A stretch of DNA of 57,987 nt from Azospirillum sp. 51_20 (GCA_001917175.1 MNTV01000040.1:1-57987), one strand, 5' to 3'; positions 25,572 to 33,269 are shown, counted from the stretch's first letter. The notes: generated by a model not told the origin, from the letters alone. Numbers and translations are program-made.

Positions 25572-26092
25572 TTTCTTCTCCCGAAAGTGTTGACGATAAG
25601 CAGCGTAATCTGGTTTGAAATCACCAGCTGAAAATAGGCGGTAACGATAATTGCCGGCAGCGAAAAAATAAAGAACGAGAGAACATCGATTGAAACTTTA
25701 CCGGAAAGCGAAGTTATTGCAAAATTTGCCAGCAAACCGACCCACTCCTTGAACAAAAAGAAAAGAAGACCGAAAAACAGAATCAGGAATAAAAAGGAAA
25801 CAAAATACCAAAACCTGTTATAATCATTATCGGCGGTCTGTACCTTATGACGGATATTGTAGCGAACAATCCAAATGAGAAGCACAATTTTTGGCAGCAG
25901 CTTGATAAAGAGAGAATATTTCCAGGTCGGATAATAAAAAAGTTCATTCTGATCAAATTCAAAAAACAAACTGCCCAGCAACACCAGTCCGCAAAAAATC
26001 AGAATAATCAAAGGAGCCAGCCGGAAAGAAGGAAAACGCCGGTACCGAAAACAACGGTCAAAATCCTGCGAAACCTGTTTTAACGTAGCCAT
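25568..26092 (-). CDS. Four-TM membrane protein of unknown function
   Basis: 174 aa from the ATG at 26092 (AGGAGAAG just upstream). A TTG six codons earlier overlaps this site. A short basic cytoplasmic start is followed by four hydrophobic helices at about 20-42, 60-80, 95-117 and 140-165. The helices are rich in Phe and Leu, and short charged loops separate them. It is the first gene of the operon with the 20-aa lipopeptide, methyltransferase and radical SAM genes, and its stop overlaps the lipopeptide start. It could be a transporter, a membrane scaffold or an immunity protein. No family recognised. Confidence 0.7.
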   Translation of the reverse strand: MATLKQVSQDFDRCFRYRRFPSFRLAPLIILIFCGLVLLGSLFFEFDQNELFYYPTWKYSLFIKLLPKIVLLIWIVRYNIRHKVQTADNDYNRFWYFVSFLFLILFFGLLFFLFKEWVGLLANFAITSLSGKVSIDVLSFFIFSLPAIIVTAYFQLVISNQITLLIVNTFGRRK

Positions 26093-26214
26093 GTCGCTTC
26101 TCCTCAGCAAATGATATGTATGATGTTAACGTAGATGTTTGAAAATTCAACCCGATAAACTCTTTATCAACAAATGCCCGGTAAAAAGGAACCAGCCTGA
26201 GTAAAGGCGGGGTT

Positions 26215-26655
26215 TCATACGCGGGTATACCCTCTCAAGGTGCCGGCAAATGCCTTCAGGGTACATGACGGTTTGACGGGGCAAAGATTACTTGACTCTC
26301 CGTAAACGGGGCAAGATCCATAGTTACTGACTTTGCTTTGCATCTTCTTTAAGTTGATTTCGTATATACCCGGCTGTCTTTGGGATATTCTTTCCGGTAA
26401 TATCGACATAGTCCCCTGAATACTGCTCTGATTTTCAGACGACGGCCGCCGCAAAACGCCTTTCTGTGCTATTTCGGGGCAAAGACAACATGGTGTTTTG
26501 GAATTTCACGTCGTGCGTGCCATTAAAACTCCTTTACTTTTCTATACGACTGTTGCCGGACCGTCTTCTTTACAATAAAAGGAGTTTTTCATTCGCAAGC
26601 TGTAAGCTCTTTAGAACCATGTGCCAGGCACGTGGTTTTGGGTATATAAAAAACC
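26215..26655 (-). mobile_element. Decayed IS200-like element, copy 3
   Basis: The tnpA start is visible at 26523 on the minus strand: ATG with AAAGGAG before it. A shifted frame then reads HDVKF and RNSTERR, equivalent to HDMK and PKYRRK in copy 1. The middle, including the HUH motif, is deleted. The C-terminal part is readable with frame changes and keeps the catalytic tyrosine region GYIRNQLKEDAKQS. Left-end features are best preserved here: an 11-bp hairpin AACCATGTGCC/GGCACGTGGTT at 26615-26637, and arms AAAACTCCTTT (26525-26535) and AAAGGAGTTTT (26578-26588). The outer end joins the terminator of the 56-aa gene. Inactive. Confidence 0.7.
26525..26588 (-). promoter_or_regulatory. Inverted repeat that can sequester the tnpA ribosome binding site
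   Basis: AAAACTCCTTT and AAAGGAGTTTT are perfect 11-bp partners about 40 nt apart. On the transcript the AAAGGAG arm next to the ATG at 26523 would be base-paired, which would block translation initiation. IS200 transposases are known to be silenced by such a leader hairpin. Confidence 0.6.
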
Positions 26656-26685
26656 GCTCTTTTGCCGTCGGCAAAAAAGCGGTGC
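26645..26685 (-). terminator. Terminator of the 56-aa gene
   Basis: The long stem ACCGCTCTTTTGCCG with CGGCAAAAAAGCGGT has one mismatch. On the minus strand it is followed by GGTTTTTTATA. Confidence 0.85.
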
Positions 26686-26698
26686 ATGTTGATCTGCG

Positions 26699-26869
26699 TT
26701 AATGAATGGAAACAGCGGATTGCTTTTCTTCCGTCAGTTCTTTAAGCTGAGAGAGCAGGGCCTGAACGACTCTCTGGTTGAGGTTGTGCTCCTTCGCGTA
26801 CGCGATTAACTCGTCGAACCGTTTGTTTTTCAACAGTTCCAGTTGTTCATTGATTTTCAGATACTTCAT
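26699..26869 (-). CDS. Small helical protein (56 aa)
   Basis: 56 aa, starting MKYLKINEQLELLKNKRF and ending VSIH. It is predicted to be almost fully alpha-helical, with two amphipathic helices (LLKNKRFDELIAYAKEH and RVVQALLSQLKELTEEK). No signal peptide, no cysteines. The ATG lacks a good Shine-Dalgarno, but a strong dedicated terminator starts 14 bp after the stop, which supports a real gene. No family recognised. Possible roles are a small regulator or an adaptor; this is speculation. Confidence 0.6.
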   Translation of the reverse strand: MKYLKINEQLELLKNKRFDELIAYAKEHNLNQRVVQALLSQLKELTEEKQSAVSIH

Positions 26870-26946
26870 TGCAAAAAAATTTTAGAATAATTGTTTAAGA
26901 GAACATCACTTAACACAAGTTGCCGTTTGAAGCAAGTGCAAATTCC

Positions 26947-27732
26947 CTATTCGTAAAACTTTTTCATCTCCTGCTGCCTTTTCATCAGATACTGATTGTA
27001 AAGGTCTTTTTCCGTCAGCAGAGGTTTGTTTTTGCTTGCTTCAATACCGTGCAATTTTCCGTCCCGGCCTATTTCCAAACCGTTTTGCTGCAATTCCCTG
27101 TCAAAATTTTGCAGGAATTTGTCGCCGTTCGGAACCGCCCGTCCGTCTTTCCGTTTTTCCAAAATCACCTGCCGCACCAACATTTTGCCGAGCAATTGCG
27201 ACGATTGGAAACGTTCACTGTTATCGTCCGCGGCCAACCCGCGGTGACGGCAGCGGGCTTTATGCACGGCATCAATGTCGCGATCGTCAATTTTTTTGTC
27301 ACCGTTGAAAATTAAAGAGGAAAGATTGCCGTTGCCGTCGATGGCGAAACTGAGATCGTAAGAACCGAAGTCATAGCCGCGGGAGGAAGGCTGCTTTTGC
27401 GGCGACAGCAAAACTTCCGACATTTTTACCGCTTCGTCTTTGTCTATTCCCGATTCCTTGAAAACCTGAACCAGATCGCCCGGAGAAATTTGTCCCTGCG
27501 GGTCAAGCTTCTGCAAATAAGCTTCCAGGAATATGTCCGCTTGTTTGTCGTCGGCATTGATGGCAGACAACGCGGAAGCCAGTTGCTTGGGACTGAAATA
27601 GGCTTTCGGCGTTTCTTTTCGATTCTGTTCGGACGTGTTTTGAGCCTGCACCGTCATCGACGAGAGCAGGACAACGCCTGCGATCAACGTCATTTGACGC
27701 CATTTGTGACTGAGTTTGTCTTTGAGATCCAT
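26947..27732 (-). CDS. Exported protein with an EF-hand-like segment
   Basis: 261 aa. A signal peptide with a long basic n-region is likely (hydrophobic TLIAGVVLLSSM, cleavage near VQA-QN at about residue 31). The middle has two loops rich in Asp/Asn/Gly: LQKLDPQGQISPGDLVQVF and NGDKKIDDRDIDAVHK. The second fits the D-x-D/N-x-D/G calcium loop of EF-hand or dockerin-type motifs only loosely. The C-terminal part is charged and helical. It would be periplasmic or secreted. Neither neighbour is clearly in the same operon. Function unknown. Confidence 0.6.
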   Translation of the reverse strand: MDLKDKLSHKWRQMTLIAGVVLLSSMTVQAQNTSEQNRKETPKAYFSPKQLASALSAINADDKQADIFLEAYLQKLDPQGQISPGDLVQVFKESGIDKDEAVKMSEVLLSPQKQPSSRGYDFGSYDLSFAIDGNGNLSSLIFNGDKKIDDRDIDAVHKARCRHRGLAADDNSERFQSSQLLGKMLVRQVILEKRKDGRAVPNGDKFLQNFDRELQQNGLEIGRDGKLHGIEASKNKPLLTEKDLYNQYLMKRQQEMKKFYE

Positions 27733-28042
27733 CGGCGTTTCCTTATAAATAAAACTGTTGATATTTTACTTCATTTTTTATCGAAAAGCAATCCGGAATA
27801 TTCCCTGCGCCGCAAAATCCGCTGTTTCCTAAGTCATGATACGGCCTGTTAAACGGTCGGCATGCTTCATCACGCCACTTATAATGACGACCGGCGTTTT
27901 CATAATGTTGTTACTATCAGCCAATCTCTCTATAAAACGATGTCGGCCTGCGAATACGGACGTTTTGCCACTGCAGCGATTGCAGGTTCCGGATACTTCA
28001 CGGTATGCCGCCGACAAGAATCCCGGAAAAGCGGATAATCCG
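27733..28042. other. Spacer of 310 bp with possible coding residue
   Basis: No gene is supported. A minus-strand frame through the right part can be read (EVSGTCNRCSGKTSVF, then KTPVVIISGVMKHADRL) and might be a frameshifted tail of the PLP-rhodanese gene upstream of it. I cannot confirm this. The left end is AT-rich and probably holds the promoter of the gene at 26947-27732. Confidence 0.35.
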
Positions 28043-29479
28043 TCATCTCCCGAGCGTACAAGTTGCGGAAATACGCGGATAATTAAGCTCCGACCAGCGG
28101 ACGAGCCCGCCGTGCAGGGAACGACAGTCATATCCTTTGTCCCTCAGGATACGGGCATAGAAGTACGCCTTTTCGCCATAGTCGCAAACCAAAACAATTT
28201 GTTTGTCCTGCATCTGTTCCGACCGTTCGTCCATCGTTTTGAGCAGCGTGTTTTCTTCAATATTGATGCTGCACGGTATATGACCGCCGGCAAAAAGCTC
28301 TTTGTTTCGGATGTCGATGATGATTGCTTTTGCGTTTGTTTCGCTTTTTTCTCCGTCGTTCAGCCTATGCTGCAGACTGGCGGCACCGCAGCCAAAAACA
28401 AGTTTGATCGTTCCCGAGGCGGAAATTTCCGTTTGCGGCCGACGAGGCTTTTGAAAATCAATGCGGGCAGACAAGAGTTCCTGATGAAAGATTTTGGGAA
28501 AACGTTTGCGCGGGAGATATTTAAAATATTCGTCCAAATACAGAAAAGGCAAGTCACAGGCCAATATAACGCAATTTATTTCAGGGCGGCCGTTCTTCAG
28601 ACCGGCAAAATCGTTTTTCAGTTTTTCCCGACGCAGATATTTCAACAGTCCGGCAAGCGCAAGCCCGGTACTCGGACCGGCAAGGATTCCGGCGCGACAC
28701 AACCGCATGCTTTGGTCATAGGCGTGGACTGTCCCTTCTTCGACAACGTCATCTGTCTGCTGCTGCCAGTCAAAATCTATCATTTTTAACAAATTTAAGG
28801 TCCTCGGACCGGGAACAGGATTGTTTGGTTTCCTTGCCACACCTATGCACCGGGCTTCGGTTTTCTTCTTTAATGCCCGGGCAATGCCGCACAGGCTTCC
28901 CGTGGTGCCGAGAGAGGTGCAGAAAATACGGATGTCGTTGTTTAATTGTTTCAGGATTTGCTGTCCGCAAAATTCATAATGTCCACCCGGATTATCCGGG
29001 TTGGCATATTGATTGAGGTTTTTCCAGCCGGAGCGGTGAGCCGTCTTTTCGGCAATGCGGATTCCGCTTTCATCCGAATGCGGGTCGGGGCAGATCGGTT
29101 CTTTATTAACCCATATTTCCGTACCGGCCAGTAAAAGCATCTGCACCTTTTCCCGGTTGGTTTCGTGCGAAATGACGGCTCTCGTCTTCTCATAACCAAA
29201 ACAGCGGCTCAAGACGGACAATGAAAATGCCATATTTCCGGAAGAAGATTCTGCCAATCGGCGTTTGGGTTGGACGTCGTTTTTCAACATCTCGTATGCC
29301 GGAACGGATTTTACGTTCATCAAAGGAAGAAAGGTCTGCATTTTGATATAAATATGAATTCCGTCAGCCAAAAAAGGATTAAGAGAAGAGGGTAATTCGA
29401 CAAGAGGTGTCAAATGATTTTCAGGATTAAGAAAATCATTTATGGCGGTCAAACCGCCGTAAACATTTAAATTATTCAT
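28043..29479 (-). CDS. PLP-dependent lyase/synthase fused to a rhodanese domain
   Basis: 478 aa. Residues about 10-350 form a fold-type II PLP domain like cysteine synthase or threonine synthase: the Lys-bearing NVKSVPAYEML at about 55-65, the substrate loop SSGNMAFSLSV, the phosphate-binding LGTTGSLCGIARAL, and GPSTGLALAGLLKYL. Residues about 375-478 form a rhodanese domain with IIIDIRNKELFAGGHIPCSINI and an active-site loop beginning with Cys (VCDYGEKA). The fusion suggests sulfur transfer coupled to a beta-replacement or elimination reaction on an amino acid. The substrate loop (M where T is usual in SSGNT) differs from ordinary OASS. A 92-aa CxxC protein is encoded just upstream. Confidence 0.8.
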   Translation of the reverse strand: MNNLNVYGGLTAINDFLNPENHLTPLVELPSSLNPFLADGIHIYIKMQTFLPLMNVKSVPAYEMLKNDVQPKRRLAESSSGNMAFSLSVLSRCFGYEKTRAVISHETNREKVQMLLLAGTEIWVNKEPICPDPHSDESGIRIAEKTAHRSGWKNLNQYANPDNPGGHYEFCGQQILKQLNNDIRIFCTSLGTTGSLCGIARALKKKTEARCIGVARKPNNPVPGPRTLNLLKMIDFDWQQQTDDVVEEGTVHAYDQSMRLCRAGILAGPSTGLALAGLLKYLRREKLKNDFAGLKNGRPEINCVILACDLPFLYLDEYFKYLPRKRFPKIFHQELLSARIDFQKPRRPQTEISASGTIKLVFGCGAASLQHRLNDGEKSETNAKAIIIDIRNKELFAGGHIPCSINIEENTLLKTMDERSEQMQDKQIVLVCDYGEKAYFYARILRDKGYDCRSLHGGLVRWSELNYPRISATCTLGR

Positions 29480-29525
29480 TTTTCTTTCTGATTTAAATTA
29501 TTGATACGACAAAATTTTACATAAT

Positions 29526-29804
29526 TTAAATCAGGTATGGAGGCGCCTGACCGAAATAGGCGAAAAAACACGGCTTATAAACCGATAAAACGTTCGTTTC
29601 CGGCATTGGCAGATAAACAACGAAAGCTTGTTCCGGTTCAATCTCGTCGGGAACACCCGCACTGCCGGACTGATCCAGGAACCGACATTGCTCGCAGTTT
29701 GAATCGTGTACAAAAAAATGCCCCGAATCATACAAATGATTTAAGGAAAAAAACTGAAGCGCCAGAAACAGGACAATGGCGGTTATGTAAAAGCATTTTT
29801 TCAT
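29526..29804 (-). CDS. Small exported or membrane-anchored protein with a CxxC motif
   Basis: 92 aa. A hydrophobic N-terminus (YITAIVLFLALQFFSLNHLY) can serve as signal or anchor. It is followed by HFFVHDSNCEQCRFLDQ, a His-Asp-rich stretch with a CxxC pair. Such motifs occur in small periplasmic metal-binding proteins (DUF2946-like), but the family link is only suggestive. The gene lies 46 bp upstream of the PLP-rhodanese gene in the same direction and may share its transcript. The AT-rich sequence differs from the core genes. Confidence 0.55.
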   Translation of the reverse strand: MKKCFYITAIVLFLALQFFSLNHLYDSGHFFVHDSNCEQCRFLDQSGSAGVPDEIEPEQAFVVYLPMPETNVLSVYKPCFFAYFGQAPPYLI

Positions 29805-29853
29805 AAAATCAGACTATACCCGCACCGACGCAGTGTCAACAATATAAATTCTG

Positions 29854-29926
29854 CCGCCTCCGGCCCTTCCGAGTTCGATCCCCTCAGCATTGATTGTGTG
29901 GAAAATTTGGAGCGGGTAACGGGAAT
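29854..29926 (-). repeat. Direct repeat A: copy of the tRNA-Gly 3' end plus flank
   Basis: 73 bp, nearly identical (about two differences) to 30044-30116. It contains the last 16 bases of tRNA-Gly with CCA and about 55 bp of downstream flank. The offset between copies is exactly 190 bp. Confidence 0.9.
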
Positions 29927-30043
29927 GCGCGGCACTGCCGCTCGCAGCTCGGTTGCCGGCTTCGCCCGAAACGGCTGCCGCCGTTTGTGCTCAGGCTGTC
30001 AACCTACGCCCGTCGTTGTCAAACAGTTCACAGGACTGTTTGA

Positions 30044-30116
30044 CCGCCTCCGGCCCTCCCGGGTTCGATCCCCTCAGCATTGATTGTGTGGAAAATTTGG
30101 AGCGGGTAACGGGAAT
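30044..30116 (-). repeat. Direct repeat B: the functional tRNA-Gly 3' end plus flank
   Basis: Second copy of the 73-bp repeat, continuous with the intact tRNA-Gly. Between A and B lie 117 bp containing a hairpin, TCAAACAGT with ACTGTTTGA. Confidence 0.9.
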
Positions 30117-30171
30117 CGAACCCGCATTAAAAGCTTGGGAAGCTCTCATTCTACCATTGAATTATACCCGC
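30098..30171 (-). tRNA. tRNA-Gly(CCC)
   Basis: 74 nt with encoded CCA. Acceptor GCGGGTA pairs with the 3' TACCCGC. The anticodon stem AGAGC/GCTTT (one G-U) encloses the loop TTCCCAA, giving anticodon CCC. D-arm AATTCAATGGTAGAAT and T-loop GGTTCGATTCC are normal. Confidence 0.92.
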
Positions 30172-30400
30172 AAAAGGTATTCTATTTATATTCTTACTGC
30201 CGTAAAAAGCAACAGAAAAATGTTGTTTCCGATATTTTTTCAACAGTTTTGTTATTTCTCCGCCCTGATCGTTTCTGAGCTTTTATATATAGAGAGATTC
30301 CGCTGCTGAACCGTTTTCAGTTTATGCTGACGGGTAGTAAAAAAGAAAACGGCTAAACGGATTTTTGCAGGGCAGATTTTTTTACTGTTTTTCCTGTTGT

Positions 30401-30466
30401 AAAAAAACTCCCGGCCTAACCGGGGGATCGGTATATAAAAAAGCCGCCGGCAAAAGCGGGCGGCTT
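30401..30466 (-). terminator. Two tandem terminators after ppiD
   Basis: The first stem, AGCCGCCGG with CGGGCGGCT (30442-30465), and the second, TCCCGG/CCGGGGGA (30408-30427), each have a T-run on the minus strand. They insulate ppiD from tRNA-Gly downstream. Confidence 0.85.
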
Positions 30467-30483
30467 TTTCTTTTTGCGGCAGC

Positions 30484-32358
30484 TCAGTCGGCCAAGCCCA
30501 GCAAACGGTATTTGACCCGTATGTCGTAATCTTTGCCGTAGCTGTCAATCAGTGCGGCGGCAGCTTCCTGCGTCAGGTCCAGATTGAGCCGGCCGGCAAT
30601 GATATCCGTTTCCTCGGCCGACAGCTTGCGCGGTTCGGCATCTTTGCCGGCAACGGCGATAATATGCTGCGTTTCCCGATCAATCTGCTTCGGCGTCCGG
30701 GCGGCGTCGTTGAACAGCTCCAGCATCTGCGGCTGGGACAAACCGGCAAAGCTCTGGCTGCGGGTCAACGGTTCCGTGGTTACGACTTTAAGATTATAAC
30801 GGCCGGCGGCTTCACTGATGTCGTCTCCGCTTTCCAGGTCGTGCATCACGTCGTTGATCAGTTCCTGAGTGATGGCGGATTTTTCGTTTTCCCTCCACAT
30901 TTTTTTGATTTTGGGCAACGCCGTTTCAATCGACTGCGGATGACTGTCGGTAATGTTGTCGACTTTGACGAAGACAAAGCCTTCGTCGGTTTCCACCGCC
31001 TGTGAAATTTCGCCTTTGTTATAGGAAAATACGGCGTCTATGAAATCCGAACCGGTAAGGACCGAAGCGTACGAACCGGGCAGGGAAGCGGCTTCGCCGT
31101 TCTCTTTCATGCCTTTGACGCGATAGGTTTTGACGCCCATGTCTTCGGCGATTTCTTCAAGCGAACTGCCGGCTCCGATTTTGTCTTCAATGCCGTTTAT
31201 GATGTCATAAGCGACCTCATAAACCTTCTCGTTGGCAATCGTCTGCGCAATTTGCTTTTTTACCTTGCTTTCGTCTTCCTTGGAGCCGGCTTTAATGTCG
31301 GTTGCTTTCATGATATGCCAGCCGAGTTCGGACTGTATCGGACCAACCGCCTCGTTCTTCGCCGCGGCAAACACTTTCGCCCCGGCGTCGCCGATCAGCA
31401 TGTCTTCGGAAACATATTCAAGATTGGTTTCCTCGTCCGTCTGCCCGGCTTTTTCACGTGCCACCTGATAAAAGTCGGCGCCGTTGTCGAGGGCGGCTTT
31501 GGCCGCCTTTGCATCTTCTTCGTTTTCAAACAGCATTTGCAGAACGTTGCGGGTTTCCGGCGTAACGAATTGACTCAGGTTGCTTTTGTAATATTCGTCG
31601 ATCTCGTCTTCGGTGACTTCAATGTGTTTGGCAATGTCTTCGGTCGAGAGCACGACAAATTCGGCGTCACGGGTTTCCGGCTCGACAAATTCCGTGCCGA
31701 AGTCGTTGTAATACTGGTTGATTTCCTCTTCCGAAATTTCCCGGTCAATCACCGCGTCCCTGTCGTCGACGGATATGTATTTGAACACTTTCCGCTGGGC
31801 TTCGGCTGCGGCCGCATATTTTTTCAGAACTGCCGGAACGTTGAAACCGGACGCCGGATTCTGCACCAGATACTGCTTTTTCAGATCGCTGCGGATGGTG
31901 TCTACATATTGCTGTTCGCTCCAGTTGGACTGGGAAAGGAAATAGTTCAGCCGCTCTCTGCTGAACTGACCGTCATCGTCCAGGAACTGAACCTGCGAGA
32001 AAATAATGTTGCGTACCAGAGCGTCGCTGACGGAAACTTTGTTTTTCGCCGCCGTTTCTTCGGTGATCATGGAATTCAAGTCCCGCTGCACCAGTCCGGC
32101 CAGCATCTGATTGCGGATTTCGTCGGTAATTTCAATGTCGCCGAACAGTTTCTGCGCGGTTCGGATTTCCTGATCCAGCTGCTGGTTGACATCAAGCTGG
32201 CTCACCGTGCGGTCGTTGACTTTGATCACCGCCCGATTGCCGGCAGCGCCGTTGATGTAGCCTGAAATTCCGAATAAAGACATGAAACTGAGCGCGGTCA
32301 GCACCAAAATGCTCTTTGCGACCCACGAATCCTGCGCCTTGCGTAACTTGGTAATCAT
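30484..32358 (-). CDS. ppiD: Periplasmic folding chaperone / peptidyl-prolyl isomerase (PpiD-like)
   Basis: 624 aa. A single TM helix near the N-terminus (about residues 15-35) anchors it in the inner membrane with the bulk in the periplasm. It is followed by a SurA-N-like chaperone region (about 40-230) and a parvulin PPIase domain at about 260-360, with RNVLQMLFENEEDAK and GWHIMKATDI. A second, degenerate half follows. PpiD helps proteins emerging from SecYEG, and secG is encoded close by. The layout matches the SurA/PpiD proteins of Alphaproteobacteria. It is transcribed divergently from tpiA. Confidence 0.9.
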   Translation of the reverse strand: MITKLRKAQDSWVAKSILVLTALSFMSLFGISGYINGAAGNRAVIKVNDRTVSQLDVNQQLDQEIRTAQKLFGDIEITDEIRNQMLAGLVQRDLNSMITEETAAKNKVSVSDALVRNIIFSQVQFLDDDGQFSRERLNYFLSQSNWSEQQYVDTIRSDLKKQYLVQNPASGFNVPAVLKKYAAAAEAQRKVFKYISVDDRDAVIDREISEEEINQYYNDFGTEFVEPETRDAEFVVLSTEDIAKHIEVTEDEIDEYYKSNLSQFVTPETRNVLQMLFENEEDAKAAKAALDNGADFYQVAREKAGQTDEETNLEYVSEDMLIGDAGAKVFAAAKNEAVGPIQSELGWHIMKATDIKAGSKEDESKVKKQIAQTIANEKVYEVAYDIINGIEDKIGAGSSLEEIAEDMGVKTYRVKGMKENGEAASLPGSYASVLTGSDFIDAVFSYNKGEISQAVETDEGFVFVKVDNITDSHPQSIETALPKIKKMWRENEKSAITQELINDVMHDLESGDDISEAAGRYNLKVVTTEPLTRSQSFAGLSQPQMLELFNDAARTPKQIDRETQHIIAVAGKDAEPRKLSAEETDIIAGRLNLDLTQEAAAALIDSYGKDYDIRVKYRLLGLAD

Positions 32359-32447
32359 TTTAAATTATGTCCTGCAATATTATTTTATTAAACCGATCAG
32401 TAGAATATAATAGATTTCTTAATATATGCAATTGCAAAATATTAATG

Positions 32448-32476
32448 TTGAAAAGTTTTTTTTAGTATGCTAATTT
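32448..32476 (+). promoter_or_regulatory. Candidate promoter of the tpiA-secG unit
   Basis: TTGAAA, a 17-bp spacer, then TAATTT, 35 bp ahead of the tpiA ATG. Confidence 0.4.
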
Positions 32477-32510
32477 TGCGGCAACATTAAAACATCTTAA
32501 GGAAAAAATA

Positions 32511-33269
32511 ATGGCTAGAAAAATCATGATTGCCGGCAACTGGAAAATGAACGGCCTCTCCGAAGACGGAGTTGCGCTGGCCAGAGAAGTTGCCGCCGAA
32601 GTAAAGAAACTGGGCAAACCGGCATGCGAATTTCTTGTTTGTCCGCCGTTTACGCTGCTTTATCAGGTTAAAAAAGCGCTGCGCGGTGCCAAGGTCGCGC
32701 TCGGTGCGCAAGATGCCCATTTTGCGGTCAAGGGCGCTCACACCGGCGACATCAGCCCGGCCATGCTGACGGATATCGGCTGCACTTACGTTATTCTCGG
32801 CCATTCCGAACGCCGCGCCGACCACTTTGAAACCAGCGAGCTGGTTGCCCAAAAAGCGGCTGCCGCTTACGAGAACGGTTTAAAAACAATTATTTGCATC
32901 GGCGAAACGGAAAAACAGCGCGACGAAGGCAAGACCATTGAAGTCTGCGCCGAACAGATTATGGGTTCGGTGCCGGAAAACGCCGACGCCGCCAACACCG
33001 TCATCGCCTATGAGCCGGTTTGGGCCATCGGCACCGGCAAAACCCCGACTCCCGAAGACGTTGAAGAAGTCCATGCGGCCGTCCGCAAAGTGTTGGCGAA
33101 AAAGCTCGGCAAAGGCGTTGCCAACAAAATGCGTATTCTTTACGGCGGTTCGGTCAAACCTTCCAACGCCAAGGAATTTCTGTCGCTGCCCGATGTCGAC
33201 GGTGCCCTGATCGGCGGCGCCAGCCTGAAAGCGCAGGATTTCCTGGCAATTGCCAAATCCGTTTGTTAA
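32511..33269 (+). CDS. tpiA: Triosephosphate isomerase
   Basis: 252 aa. It interconverts dihydroxyacetone phosphate and glyceraldehyde 3-phosphate. The active-site Lys is in AGNWKMNG (residues 8-15), the electrophilic His in GHSERR (about 102), the catalytic Glu in AYEPVWAIGTG (about 174), and the phosphate-binding GGSVKPSN and GGASL loops are intact. AAGG lies upstream of the ATG. secG follows after 27 bp in the same transcript, a common gene order. Confidence 0.97.
   Translation: MARKIMIAGNWKMNGLSEDGVALAREVAAEVKKLGKPACEFLVCPPFTLLYQVKKALRGAKVALGAQDAHFAVKGAHTGDISPAMLTDIGCTYVILGHSERRADHFETSELVAQKAAAAYENGLKTIICIGETEKQRDEGKTIEVCAEQIMGSVPENADAANTVIAYEPVWAIGTGKTPTPEDVEEVHAAVRKVLAKKLGKGVANKMRILYGGSVKPSNAKEFLSLPDVDGALIGGASLKAQDFLAIAKSVC

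Larger units (their letters stand above)
29805..30483. other. tRNA-Gly region and double terminator; no protein gene
   Basis: This holds the duplicated tRNA 3' end, tRNA-Gly(CCC), about 230 bp of AT-rich sequence without features, and two tandem terminators of the ppiD gene. Short frames antisense to the tRNA are not coding. Confidence 0.6.

Noticed and set aside
27829..28131. Minus-strand 100-codon frame containing NIMKTPVVIISGVMKHADRL
   Set aside because: It overlaps the rhodanese domain end in another frame. The last part looks protein-like, but I could not identify it; noted only as possible frameshifted coding residue.
29878..29930. Second tRNA-Gly
   Set aside because: Only the 3' 16 nt plus flank are present; no anticodon or D arm can be formed.
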